Assembly: GCA_020859725.1 (NCBI GenBank)
Contig: JAJBVR010000205.1
Span: forward strand, 1 to 7,430
DNA: 7,430 bases
Origin: Clostridiales bacterium
GTDB taxonomy: Bacteria; Bacillota; Clostridia; Oscillospirales; Acutalibacteraceae
Direction of reading: 5' to 3'
Part shown: piece after piece, positions 1 through 7,140 of the stretch
Position numbering within the stretch: position 1 is the stretch's first letter
How the letters are laid out: every line of letters begins with the position of its first letter
Translations under genes and position numbers: made by a program
The notes under the pieces: generated by a model
Told to the model about the DNA's origin: nothing
Databases searched by the model: none
What the model saw: the letters and a program-made list of their open reading frames with translations, nothing else

Positions 1-1087
1 TTGATATTAATTCCGATTTCTTTTTTTCGGAATTAAGAGCGCATTCTTCAATAAAGCTTTCTTTTTCAGAAATCTGAGAATCTATCGTGAAATTACCGTT
101 TTGCGCTTCTTCCATATCGGATTTCAACCTGCAAACGGTTTCATCGTTATGAGCTATTGTTGCCTGCAAAACAGAAATTTCACCGCCGAGTTTAAGCGCC
201 TGTTCTTCAAAAGACGCCCCTTCAGCCCTTGATTCTTCAATAGAATTATTTATATCCGCCACATTTTCAAGCGTTTTTTCAATTTCATCTTCAATGGATT
301 TAAGTTCATTTTCGCATATTTCATATGATTCATTGGCAGCGTCAATTTTATGCTCCTGCTCACGCAAGTCGTTTGTAAACTTATTAATTTTATTTACCCA
401 AACACCTATTTCAAGATTTTTCTTTTCATCTGAAAGTTCAATAAAGCGCGCAGCTTTTTCACTCTGTGCTTTAAGAGGGCCTACACGGCTTTCAAGTTCG
501 CCCAAAATATCAAGCAGCCTTACAAGATTTTCCTGTGCCTGGGCAAGACGTTTTTCAGCATCGTTTCTTTTATGGCGAAACAGCGATATTCCGGCTGCCT
601 CTTCAAATAATTCACGCCTGTCCTCATTTTTTGCAGAAATTATTGAATCTATTTTTCCCTGCCCAACCATTGAATATCCGTCTGCTCCAAGACCCGTATC
701 CATAAAAAGCTCGTGAATATCACGGCGTCTTACACTTTCTCCGTCTATTTTATATTCACTTTCCCCGCTTCTGTAATAACGGCGGGAAACAGTTACAGTG
801 TCTCCTTTATCTTTCAAAGCTCCGTCGCTGTTATCCAAGGTGAGCTGAACCTGTGCAAAACCAACGGCTTTTCTGGCGGAAGTGCCCCCGAAAATAACGT
901 CCTCCATTTTTGAGCCTCTCAGATTTTTAGTGGAGGTTTCGCCCAGCACCCATCTTACGGCATCGGATATATTGCTTTTGCCGGAACCGTTAGGACCCAC
1001 AACAGCTGTTATTCCCTTTCCGAAATTGAGCACAGTTTTATCCGGAAAGGATTTAAACCCCTGCATTTCAAGTGTTTTTAAAACCAT
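1..1087 (-). CDS. smc: Chromosome segregation/condensation ATPase Smc, N-terminal part (runs off left edge)
   Basis: Smc is the long coiled-coil ATPase that, with ScpA and ScpB, loops and compacts the chromosome and helps segregate origins. About 362 codons are present, roughly the first third of a protein normally near 1,190 residues; the rest lies left of base 1. The start reads MVLKTLEMQGFKSF, close to the family N-terminus. The Walker A motif GPNGSGKS is at residues 31-38, the conserved arginine-loop segment LRGSKMED at 56-63 (R57), and the Q-loop glutamine at Q143 in MVGQGKID. From about residue 165 the sequence becomes charged and heptad-like (first arm of the coiled coil) and stays so to the window edge. 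Walker B, the signature motif and the hinge lie outside. The ATG directly follows the TAA of the upstream radical SAM gene, with GAGGG eight bases before it. The reading frame is open throughout. Identification is secure. Confidence 0.97.
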   Translation of the reverse strand, partial: MVLKTLEMQGFKSFPDKTVLNFGKGITAVVGPNGSGKSNISDAVRWVLGETSTKNLRGSKMEDVIFGGTSARKAVGFAQVQLTLDNSDGALKDKGDTVTVSRRYYRSGESEYKIDGESVRRRDIHELFMDTGLGADGYSMVGQGKIDSIISAKNEDRRELFEEAAGISLFRHKRNDAEKRLAQAQENLVRLLDILGELESRVGPLKAQSEKAARFIELSDEKKNLEIGVWVNKINKFTNDLREQEHKIDAANESYEICENELKSIEDEIEKTLENVADINNSIEESRAEGASFEEQALKLGGEISVLQATIAHNDETVCRLKSDMEEAQNGNFTIDSQISEKESFIEECALNSEKKKSELIS

Positions 1088-2068
1088 TTATTCAACCCTC
1101 AATTCATTTGGACCAAGTTTATCATCATACATTATTTCAATATTATAGCACGCGTTTTTCAAGGCGGCAATGTTTGATTTTTTATTTCCGAGCAATTTGG
1201 AAATTGATTTTCTGTTTATATAAACCTTATATTCGCCGGCGGGAAATGAAGTTATTTTGTTATACATCATTCGTGAGGCAACCATTTCTCCGAGAGATTC
1301 GTGATAGCCGCCGCAGAGCATATTTCTTTTTACATCATCACTTGCGTGAAGCCCTACCCTTATAACCTCAATATTGTTTTTTTCAAAATACTCAACCAAA
1401 CGCGCGCAAAGAGAAACAGTTGAATCAAGCGAACGTGGAATATACTCTCCTTTTTCAAAAAGAAACGCCAAATATGTATCTTTCAGTATAACGGTGGGAT
1501 AAATTCTTACGGTATCGGGATTAAGAGCGGCAAATTGAACGGCAGTTAAAAAATCAATATCATCATTTGAAGAATAAAGCCCCGTCATCATTTGAAGACC
1601 GAGTTCAAAATTGTATTCTTTAATCAGCCTTGCCGCATCTTGCACATTCTGCACCGTATGGCCGCGAAAATTTGCCTCAAGCACATTATTATTCATACAC
1701 TGCGCACCCAGTTCAACAGCGGTTACGCCATATTCTTTCAGCAAATTTAAAATTCCGGCGTTAATAAAATCAGGTCGGGTGGAAATTCTTATCCCTTTAA
1801 CGCTTCCGTTATCAACATAAGGCTTTGCGGCTTCTAAAAGCGAAACCATATAATTATGCTCCACAGCAGTAAAGGAGCCGCCGAAAAAAGCAATTTCATA
1901 TTCATATTTTTCGGAAGTATTACTGTTTAACGCAATTTCAACCGCTTTGCGGACATCCTTGCCGGACGGAGCGACGCTTTGCCCTGTGATTGTGTTTTGA
2001 TTGCAGAACGAGCATTTATGCGGGCAACCTATATGCGGCACAAATACGGAAATATTACTCTTTTTCAT
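1088..2068 (-). CDS. Elp3-like radical SAM protein lacking the acetyltransferase domain, function unknown
   Basis: A 326-residue radical SAM enzyme. What is seen: the [4Fe-4S]-binding CxxxCxxC at C15, C19 and C22 (GCPHKCSFC), a GGSF SAM-contact motif at 63-66, and Elp3-like blocks ISTRPD (95-100), VELGAQ (118-123), RGHTV (135-139) and VRIYPTVI (187-194). True Elp3 adds a C-terminal GNAT acetyltransferase domain; this protein is too short to carry one. Residues ~279-315 instead read as strand-helix-helix-strand with LGNKKSNI (293-300), resembling a KH core IGxxGxxI in which the second glycine is Lys297. By inference it modifies an RNA, but substrate and reaction are unknown. The gene overlaps the end of rnc by 14 bp and abuts smc, a position I know for this family in Clostridia. 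The start is fixed by the family-like N-terminus; there is no usable Shine-Dalgarno (GGG only 2 bases away, AGAGG 18 bases away), so translation is probably coupled to rnc. Family call firm, function open. Confidence 0.9.
   Translation of the reverse strand: MKKSNISVFVPHIGCPHKCSFCNQNTITGQSVAPSGKDVRKAVEIALNSNTSEKYEYEIAFFGGSFTAVEHNYMVSLLEAAKPYVDNGSVKGIRISTRPDFINAGILNLLKEYGVTAVELGAQCMNNNVLEANFRGHTVQNVQDAARLIKEYNFELGLQMMTGLYSSNDDIDFLTAVQFAALNPDTVRIYPTVILKDTYLAFLFEKGEYIPRSLDSTVSLCARLVEYFEKNNIEVIRVGLHASDDVKRNMLCGGYHESLGEMVASRMMYNKITSFPAGEYKVYINRKSISKLLGNKKSNIAALKNACYNIEIMYDDKLGPNELRVE
1096..1100 (-). promoter_or_regulatory. Ribosome binding site of smc
   Basis: GAGGG sits 8 bases upstream of the smc ATG, inside the last codons of the radical SAM gene. 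It supports the start at 1087, which abuts the preceding stop codon. Confidence 0.75.
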
Positions 2069-2747
2069 AACCCATTAACTGCAACGCCTCTTTTGCAGCC
2101 TCCTGTTCAGCCTGTTTTTTGCTTTTTCCGTTTCCTTTTCCTATAACATTTGAATTAAGATGAACCTCTACTTCAAACCGTTTATCATGGTCGGGACCGC
2201 TTTCACCTGTTACAACATAATTTAAAGCTTCTCCGTGGTTTTGCTGAATTACCTCCTGCAAAAGTGTTTTATAATCCTTAAAGCTTATATTATGAGTATC
2301 AAGAGAAACAGATAAAAATCTTAAAACAAAATTTGCGGCGTTTTCAAGCCCGCCGTCCAAATAGACGGCGCCAGTAACCGCCTCAAAAGCATTTTCCAAA
2401 ATTGAAGGGCGTTTTCTTCCCCCGCTGTTTTCTTCACCTTTTCCGAGATACAGAAAATCGCCGAGAGAAATTTCATTGGCATATTCTGAAAGCGAAGCCG
2501 TGCAAACAAGGCTTGACCTTAACTTGGAAAGCTGACCCTCCGGCATTTCCGGAAACTTTTTAAAAAGAAATTCCGCGGAAATAATTGAAACAACAGCGTC
2601 GCCCAAAAATTCAAGCCTTTCATTGTAAGCGCCGCTTCCCCGATTTTCATTTGCATAACTTGAATGAGTAACTGCCGCCTTCAAATACGCTTTATTTTTA
2701 AAAGAATACTGTATTTTTTCTTCCAAATCATTTATATTCTTATTCAT
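2055..2747 (-). CDS. rnc: Ribonuclease III
   Basis: RNase III cuts double-stranded RNA, maturing 16S/23S rRNA from the primary transcript and processing structured mRNAs and antisense duplexes; it acts in the cytoplasm as a homodimer. The 230-residue length is normal. The nuclease signature NERLEFLGD is at 42-50, giving metal-site acidic residues E43, E46 and D50; E70 matches E. coli E65 and E122 matches the essential E117. At the position of E. coli D114 there is Asn119 (LENAFEA; AAT codon at 2391-2393). The double-stranded RNA-binding domain spans about 157-226, with KTLLQE at 160-165 and KKQAEQEAA near the C-terminus. The ATG lies within the last codons of plsX (8-bp overlap). An in-frame TAA two codons upstream excludes any longer start. 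The end overlaps the radical SAM gene by 14 bp. Identification is secure. Confidence 0.97.
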   Translation of the reverse strand: MNKNINDLEEKIQYSFKNKAYLKAAVTHSSYANENRGSGAYNERLEFLGDAVVSIISAEFLFKKFPEMPEGQLSKLRSSLVCTASLSEYANEISLGDFLYLGKGEENSGGRKRPSILENAFEAVTGAVYLDGGLENAANFVLRFLSVSLDTHNISFKDYKTLLQEVIQQNHGEALNYVVTGESGPDHDKRFEVEVHLNSNVIGKGNGKSKKQAEQEAAKEALQLMGYEKE

Positions 2748-3738
2748 TTTTTAAATCAAACACCTTTTCTGTTTCTTTAATTAAATCCTTTTCCAAAAAC
2801 CAAACCGCCTGCTTAACTGCGTTTTTAAAAGTACGCGCGTCTGCCGAACCATGCGCTTTTATAACAGGCCTGCGCACTCCCAAAAGAACTGCTCCCCCGT
2901 ATTCCTTATAATCAAACCGCTTTTTCATATCGTTTATTCCGCCCATAACACCAAGCGCAGAAATCATTGTAAATATATTTTTTTTAAATATACCCCTGAT
3001 TTCGTTCATAAGCGCTTTGGCAACGCCCTCATACATTTTAAGCAAAAGATTTCCTGAAAAACCGTCTGCAACAACAACATCGGCATCGCCGAAAGGAATT
3101 TGCCTTGCCTCAATATTTCCTATAAAATTATAATCTGAATTTTTCATAAGTGAATATGCTTCTTTAACAACTGCAGTTCCCTTTGTTTCCTCCGTGCCGT
3201 TATTTGCAAGAGCAACTCCTGGATTTTCAACGCCCATTATATGTTTCATATAAAGGCTTCCCATCTTGCCGAACTGGTATAAAAACTCGGCTCTGCATTC
3301 GGAATTGGCGCCGCAGTCAAGCAGCAAAAAAGGCTTTTCGGCGCTTGGCATAACAGATGCTATACAAGGTCTTTTAACACCCTTAATTCTCTTTATTATT
3401 AGAGTTGCCCCAACGGTTATCGCTCCTGTGTTTCCGGCGGAAACGAATGCATCGCCCTTGCCTTCGTTAAGTAATTTAAATCCAACGCCCATACTTGAAT
3501 TGCTTTTTTCTTTGAGCACACATTTGGCATCGTCATTCATATTAACGGGATTGCCGTCCGAATTAATTATTTCTGTGTTTTTAAGTTTAATATTATTACT
3601 TTTTACGCATTCGTAAATTTTTTTTTCATTTCCTACTAAAATTATCTGAACCCCATATTCTTCAACAGCTTCCATAGCGCCCTTAATGATTTCAAGCGGG
3701 GCGTTATCTCCCCCGAAAGCGTCAACAATTATTTTCAT
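2740..3738 (-). CDS. plsX: Phosphate acyltransferase PlsX (acyl-ACP:phosphate transacylase)
   Basis: PlsX converts acyl-ACP and inorganic phosphate to acyl-phosphate, the acyl donor that membrane-bound PlsY uses to start phosphatidic acid synthesis. It is a peripheral membrane or cytosolic enzyme. The 332-residue length fits the family (about 330). The N-terminus VDAFGGDNAP (5-14) is the family signature; further blocks are LLDCGANSE, NNGTEETKG, VVVADGFSGN and, near the end, KRFDYKEYGGAVLLG and KAHGSADA. The start ATG lies inside the last codons of trmFO (17-bp overlap) and has AAAGGA six bases upstream. The stop overlaps the first codons of rnc by 8 bp. In many Bacillota plsX is preceded by fapR or rpmF and followed by fabD/fabG/acpP; none of these is here, so acyl carrier protein must be encoded elsewhere. 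No FapR-type operator is apparent, as expected for an internal operon gene. Identification is secure. Confidence 0.97.
   Translation of the reverse strand: MKIIVDAFGGDNAPLEIIKGAMEAVEEYGVQIILVGNEKKIYECVKSNNIKLKNTEIINSDGNPVNMNDDAKCVLKEKSNSSMGVGFKLLNEGKGDAFVSAGNTGAITVGATLIIKRIKGVKRPCIASVMPSAEKPFLLLDCGANSECRAEFLYQFGKMGSLYMKHIMGVENPGVALANNGTEETKGTAVVKEAYSLMKNSDYNFIGNIEARQIPFGDADVVVADGFSGNLLLKMYEGVAKALMNEIRGIFKKNIFTMISALGVMGGINDMKKRFDYKEYGGAVLLGVRRPVIKAHGSADARTFKNAVKQAVWFLEKDLIKETEKVFDLKNE
2761..2765 (-). promoter_or_regulatory. Probable, widely spaced ribosome binding site of rnc
   Basis: AGGTG lies 13 bases before the rnc ATG, inside plsX. This is farther than the usual 5-9 bases, so rnc translation probably leans on coupling to plsX, whose stop codon lies within the start of rnc. 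Confidence 0.45.
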
Positions 3739-5026
3739 CTTTTATCCTTTCCAAAGAGCGCAGCGCTCTGTCAGCAAGAGCGGAATATCGCTCCTTTTTA
3801 TCCTTGATTTTAGGTTCAATAGGCGGAAGAATTCCAAAATTCGCACCCATAGGCTGAAAATTTTTAACTGAAGCATCGCTTATATATTCCGAAAGCGCGC
3901 CAATCATCGTATCAGGCGGTAAATCCATCATGCTGCTTGAGTTTGCCATTTTCACCGCGTTTATTCCCGCTATAATTCCTGAGGCGGCGGATTCCATATA
4001 TCCCTCCACACCGGTTATCTGACCGGCAAAAAATATATTCGGATTTGATTTAACCTGAAAATACTTATTAAGAATTTTCGGTGAATTTATAAATGAATTT
4101 CTGTGCATAACGCCGTATCTTACAAATTCCGCGTTTTTCAGCCCCGGTATCATTGAGAAGACCCTTTTTTGCTCTGCAAATTTAAGATTTGTTTGAAATC
4201 CAACAAGGTTAAACATCGATCCCTGCGAATTTTCACGTCTAAGCTGAACTGCCGCCCAAGGGCGTTTTCCCGTTGCCGGATCAATAAGGCCAACCGGTTT
4301 CATCGGGCCGAAACGCGGAGAGTCAACACCTCTTTTTGCCAGCTTTTCAATAGGCATACATCCCTCGTAAACATCAAAATCATGAATTACTGCACCCTCG
4401 GCATTAACCAGTTCATTTATAAAGCGCTCATATTCATCTTTGCCGAACGGGCAGTTAAGGTAATCGTTTTCTCCGCCTCTGCCGTATCTTGAAGCCCCAA
4501 ACACAATATTCATATCAATGCTTTCAGCAGTTACAATTGGGGCAGCGGCATCATAAAATGAAAGATAACCGCCGGAAACGCGGCTTATTGTCTCGCTCAT
4601 TTTACCATCTGTAAGAGGCCCCGTTGCCACAATAGTTATGACGTTTTTATCAAACGAAAGCTCTGTTTCCTCTGAATAAACTATTTTTATATTGGGATGA
4701 TTTTTAATTTTTTTCGTTACGGATAAAGAAAATTCATCGCGGTTAACCGCCAAAGCTCCGCCTGCCGCCACAGCGCATTTTTTTGCAATAGGAACTGTAA
4801 GAGAACCGAGCCTTTGCATTTCTTCTTTTAAAAGACCCGCAGCAGAATCAATACGAATGGCTTTAAATGAATTAGAGCAAACAAGTTCTGCAAAATTATC
4901 TGATTTATGCGCAGGTGATTTTTTCACCGGTTTCTGTTCATAAAGCGTTACTGCGTTGCCGCTTTGCGCTATTTGCCATGCAGCTTCAACCCCCGCGAAC
5001 CCGGCGCCGATAACTTTAAATTCCAT
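3722..5026 (-). CDS. trmFO: Methylenetetrahydrofolate-tRNA-(uracil-5-)-methyltransferase TrmFO
   Basis: TrmFO is a flavoprotein that makes 5-methyluridine at position 54 of the tRNA T-loop, using methylenetetrahydrofolate for carbon and FADH2 for reduction; it replaces the SAM-dependent TrmA in most Bacillota. At 434 residues it has the family length. The N-terminal dinucleotide-binding motif GAGFAGVEAA is at 7-16, ending in acidic E30. The block FAELVCSNS (45-53) carries C50, and C223 lies in EGCMPIEKLAKRG; these correspond to the two functional cysteines known in B. subtilis TrmFO (C53 and C226). The C-terminal FAD-contact segment FFAGQITGVEGYMESAASG follows. This separates it from the related but longer MnmG (about 620 residues). 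The ATG immediately follows the topA stop codon, with AAGGG ten bases upstream. The topA-trmFO pairing is widespread in Bacillota. Identification is secure. Confidence 0.97.
   Translation of the reverse strand: MEFKVIGAGFAGVEAAWQIAQSGNAVTLYEQKPVKKSPAHKSDNFAELVCSNSFKAIRIDSAAGLLKEEMQRLGSLTVPIAKKCAVAAGGALAVNRDEFSLSVTKKIKNHPNIKIVYSEETELSFDKNVITIVATGPLTDGKMSETISRVSGGYLSFYDAAAPIVTAESIDMNIVFGASRYGRGGENDYLNCPFGKDEYERFINELVNAEGAVIHDFDVYEGCMPIEKLAKRGVDSPRFGPMKPVGLIDPATGKRPWAAVQLRRENSQGSMFNLVGFQTNLKFAEQKRVFSMIPGLKNAEFVRYGVMHRNSFINSPKILNKYFQVKSNPNIFFAGQITGVEGYMESAASGIIAGINAVKMANSSSMMDLPPDTMIGALSEYISDASVKNFQPMGANFGILPPIEPKIKDKKERYSALADRALRSLERIKDENNC
3745..3750 (-). promoter_or_regulatory. Ribosome binding site of plsX
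   Basis: AAAGGA lies six bases before the plsX ATG and within the 3' end of trmFO. It supports the start at 3738 and hence the 17-bp overlap with trmFO. Confidence 0.75.
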
Positions 5027-7126
5027 TTATTCTTCGCCCTTATTTTTCTTAGGCGCGGGTTTTGTAAATCCGCAGCCCTCAACATCCGGGCAGTAAAGAA
5101 CATTGCCCTTTCTTCTGAAAAGCGATTTCCCGCATCTTGGGCAAACCTCATCGCTTGGAATATCCCACGTCATAAAATTACAATCAGGATAATTTGAGCA
5201 GCCGTAAAACGAGACGCCCTTTTTGGTTTTCTTTTCAATAACATCACCGCCGCACTCGGGGCATTTAGCCTTTGTTCTTAAAATAAGCGGCTTTGTATTT
5301 TTGCATTCCGGGTATCCCGGACAGGCAAGGAATTTTCCGAATCTGCCAACCTTAACAACCATATTGCGGCTGCATTTTTCACAGATTTCATCTGTTTCCA
5401 CTTCCTTTAATTTGATTTTAACTCCCTGCATATCTTTTTTTGCCTGCTCAAGCGGTTCTTCAAAATCATCATAATAGCGGCGTATCATATCAATATAATC
5501 TCTTTCGCCGCTGTCTATTTTATCAAGATCCTCTTCCATTTTTGAGGTGTATTTAACATTAACTATATTCGGCATTTTGTCCTTTAACAGTTTTATAACA
5601 GCCTCGCCCAATTCCGTAGGAACAAATTGTTTGCCCTCACGCTTAACATATTCACGCGCAACTATGGTTGAAGTTGTTGTAACATAAGTTGACGGCCTTC
5701 CGACTCCGTTTTCCTCCAAGGCTTTTATAAGGCTTGCCTCCGTAAATCTTGCCGGAGGTTGTGTAAAATGCTGATTTCCGATAATTGATTTTAATTTAAG
5801 CACATCACCGACTGCCAAAGCAGGCAAAGCAACTGAACTGTCATCCTTAGCGTCATCCTTTGATTCTTCATAAAGAACAGTAAATCCGTCAAATTTAACG
5901 GTGTAACCGGAAGCTGTAAATATATAATCACCGGCGGAAATTTCAACTTTTACGGTTTCCTGCAGGCAATTTTCCATAAGAGAAGCTGTAAACCGCTCCC
6001 AAACAAGTTTGTAAATCTTATACTGATCATTTGTTAAAGATGATTTTACCGCCTGAGGAGTAAGCCCGGGCATTGACGGCCTTATCGCCTCATGACCATT
6101 CTGCACATTTCCCTTTGATTTAAAAAACATTGGCTTTTTGGGAAGATATTTTTCACCGTAATTATCAAGAATAAACTGATTTCCGGCGGCTCGCGCCTCA
6201 TCGGAAATACGAAGTGAATCCGTTCTCATATACGTTATAAGGCCGACAGTGCCCATACCTTCAATTTCAAGACCTTCATACAGCTCCTGAGCGGCTTTCA
6301 TTGTTCTCCTTGCCTGAAAAGAAAGCCTTCTTGAAGCCTCCTGCTGAAGTGTAGAAGTTATAAACGGAGGAGTCGGACTCTTTCTTCTTGTGCCTTTTTT
6401 AACTGACGAAACAGTATATTCACATGAATCAAGCTCTGAAAGAATCTTATCGCTTTGTTCCTTATTGGTTATTTTGATTTTTTCTCCGTTTTTGCTGTAT
6501 ATGGCGGCGGAGAAAGTTTTTTTGCTTGGAGGATTTGTAAATTTCGCGTCTATTGACCAGTATTCCTGAGGAACAAAAGCGCGAATTTCCTCTTCCCTGT
6601 CCACCACAAGACGAAGAGCAACGGACTGCACTCTTCCCGCAGATAAGCCTCTTCTTATTTTCTGACTTATAAACGGAGAAAGTTTATATCCTATAAGTCT
6701 GTCCAAAATACGCCTTGCCTGCTGCGCATCCACCAAATCTATATCTATAGACCTTGGATTTTCCATTCCCTCGGTAACTCCGTGTTTTGTTATTTCATTA
6801 AAAGTTACCCTGTTTTTATCTTTCAAATCAAGGTTCAAAATAGTTGCAAGATGCCAGCTTATTGCCTCTCCTTCTCTATCGGGGTCTGTTGCAAGATAAA
6901 CATAATCTGATTTTTCCGCTTTTTTCTTTAACTCCTTAACAAAATTTTCCTTGCCCTTAATTATCGCATATTTAGGGGCAAAGTTATGAGCAATATCAAC
7001 GGAAAGGCGGGCGGACGGCAAATCGCGCACATGCCCCATTGAAGCTACAACATCATAACCTTTACCGAGATAGCCTTTTATATTTTTTGCCTTTGCAGGC
7101 GATTCCACAATTACAAGTTTAGACAT
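5027..7126 (-). CDS. topA: DNA topoisomerase I (type IA)
   Basis: TopA relaxes negative supercoils by single-strand cleavage and passage through a phosphotyrosine link, preventing excess unwinding behind RNA polymerase. The start chosen gives 699 residues beginning MSKLVIVESPAKAK. The TOPRIM domain has E8 and the DPDREGE motif at 81-87 (D81, D83, E85). The catalytic tyrosine is Y299 in ITYMRTDS (E. coli Y319). The central toroid extends to about 565. Three four-cysteine zinc ribbons follow: C582/C585/C602/C608, C622/C625/C643/C649 and C662/C665/C679/C685, then a short basic tail. Multiple C-terminal zinc ribbons are normal for this family and bind single-stranded DNA. The frame stays open for 23 more codons upstream, to an ATG at 7195, but those codons overlap dprA, show no topoisomerase similarity and lie upstream of the good AAAGGAA at 7134-7140. 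The start at 7126 is therefore preferred. It lies 13 bases after dprA and abuts trmFO. Confidence 0.98.
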   Translation of the reverse strand: MSKLVIVESPAKAKNIKGYLGKGYDVVASMGHVRDLPSARLSVDIAHNFAPKYAIIKGKENFVKELKKKAEKSDYVYLATDPDREGEAISWHLATILNLDLKDKNRVTFNEITKHGVTEGMENPRSIDIDLVDAQQARRILDRLIGYKLSPFISQKIRRGLSAGRVQSVALRLVVDREEEIRAFVPQEYWSIDAKFTNPPSKKTFSAAIYSKNGEKIKITNKEQSDKILSELDSCEYTVSSVKKGTRRKSPTPPFITSTLQQEASRRLSFQARRTMKAAQELYEGLEIEGMGTVGLITYMRTDSLRISDEARAAGNQFILDNYGEKYLPKKPMFFKSKGNVQNGHEAIRPSMPGLTPQAVKSSLTNDQYKIYKLVWERFTASLMENCLQETVKVEISAGDYIFTASGYTVKFDGFTVLYEESKDDAKDDSSVALPALAVGDVLKLKSIIGNQHFTQPPARFTEASLIKALEENGVGRPSTYVTTTSTIVAREYVKREGKQFVPTELGEAVIKLLKDKMPNIVNVKYTSKMEEDLDKIDSGERDYIDMIRRYYDDFEEPLEQAKKDMQGVKIKLKEVETDEICEKCSRNMVVKVGRFGKFLACPGYPECKNTKPLILRTKAKCPECGGDVIEKKTKKGVSFYGCSNYPDCNFMTWDIPSDEVCPRCGKSLFRRKGNVLYCPDVEGCGFTKPAPKKNKGEE
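5037..5041 (-). promoter_or_regulatory. Ribosome binding site of trmFO
   Basis: AAGGG within the last codons of topA, ten bases before the trmFO ATG. The ATG abuts the topA TAA, the same stop-start layout as at the smc junction. Confidence 0.6.
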
Positions 7127-7133
7127 ATATAAA

Positions 7134-7140
7134 TTCCTTT
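7134..7140 (-). promoter_or_regulatory. Ribosome binding site that fixes the topA start
   Basis: AAAGGAA sits seven bases before the ATG at 7126, and its first A is also the last base of the dprA stop codon. Its strength and spacing decide in favour of the 699-residue TopA over a reading starting at 7195. Confidence 0.85.

Noticed and set aside
294..716. Plus-strand open frame of 140 codons
   Set aside because: It is the complement of the smc head and coiled-coil coding region, with Ser/Phe-rich composition typical of an antisense shadow, and no recognisable domain.
2970..2993. A/T palindrome-like tract (aaatatat followed by a T run)
   Set aside because: It encodes an ordinary FKKNIF stretch in PlsX; no flanking repeat or gene boundary suggests a regulatory or mobile-element role.
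3266..3616. Plus-strand open frame of 116 codons with hydrophobic stretches
   Set aside because: It lies entirely antisense to plsX, which has a full family match; the apparent hydrophobicity comes from reading the complement of Lys/Glu/Asn-rich codons.
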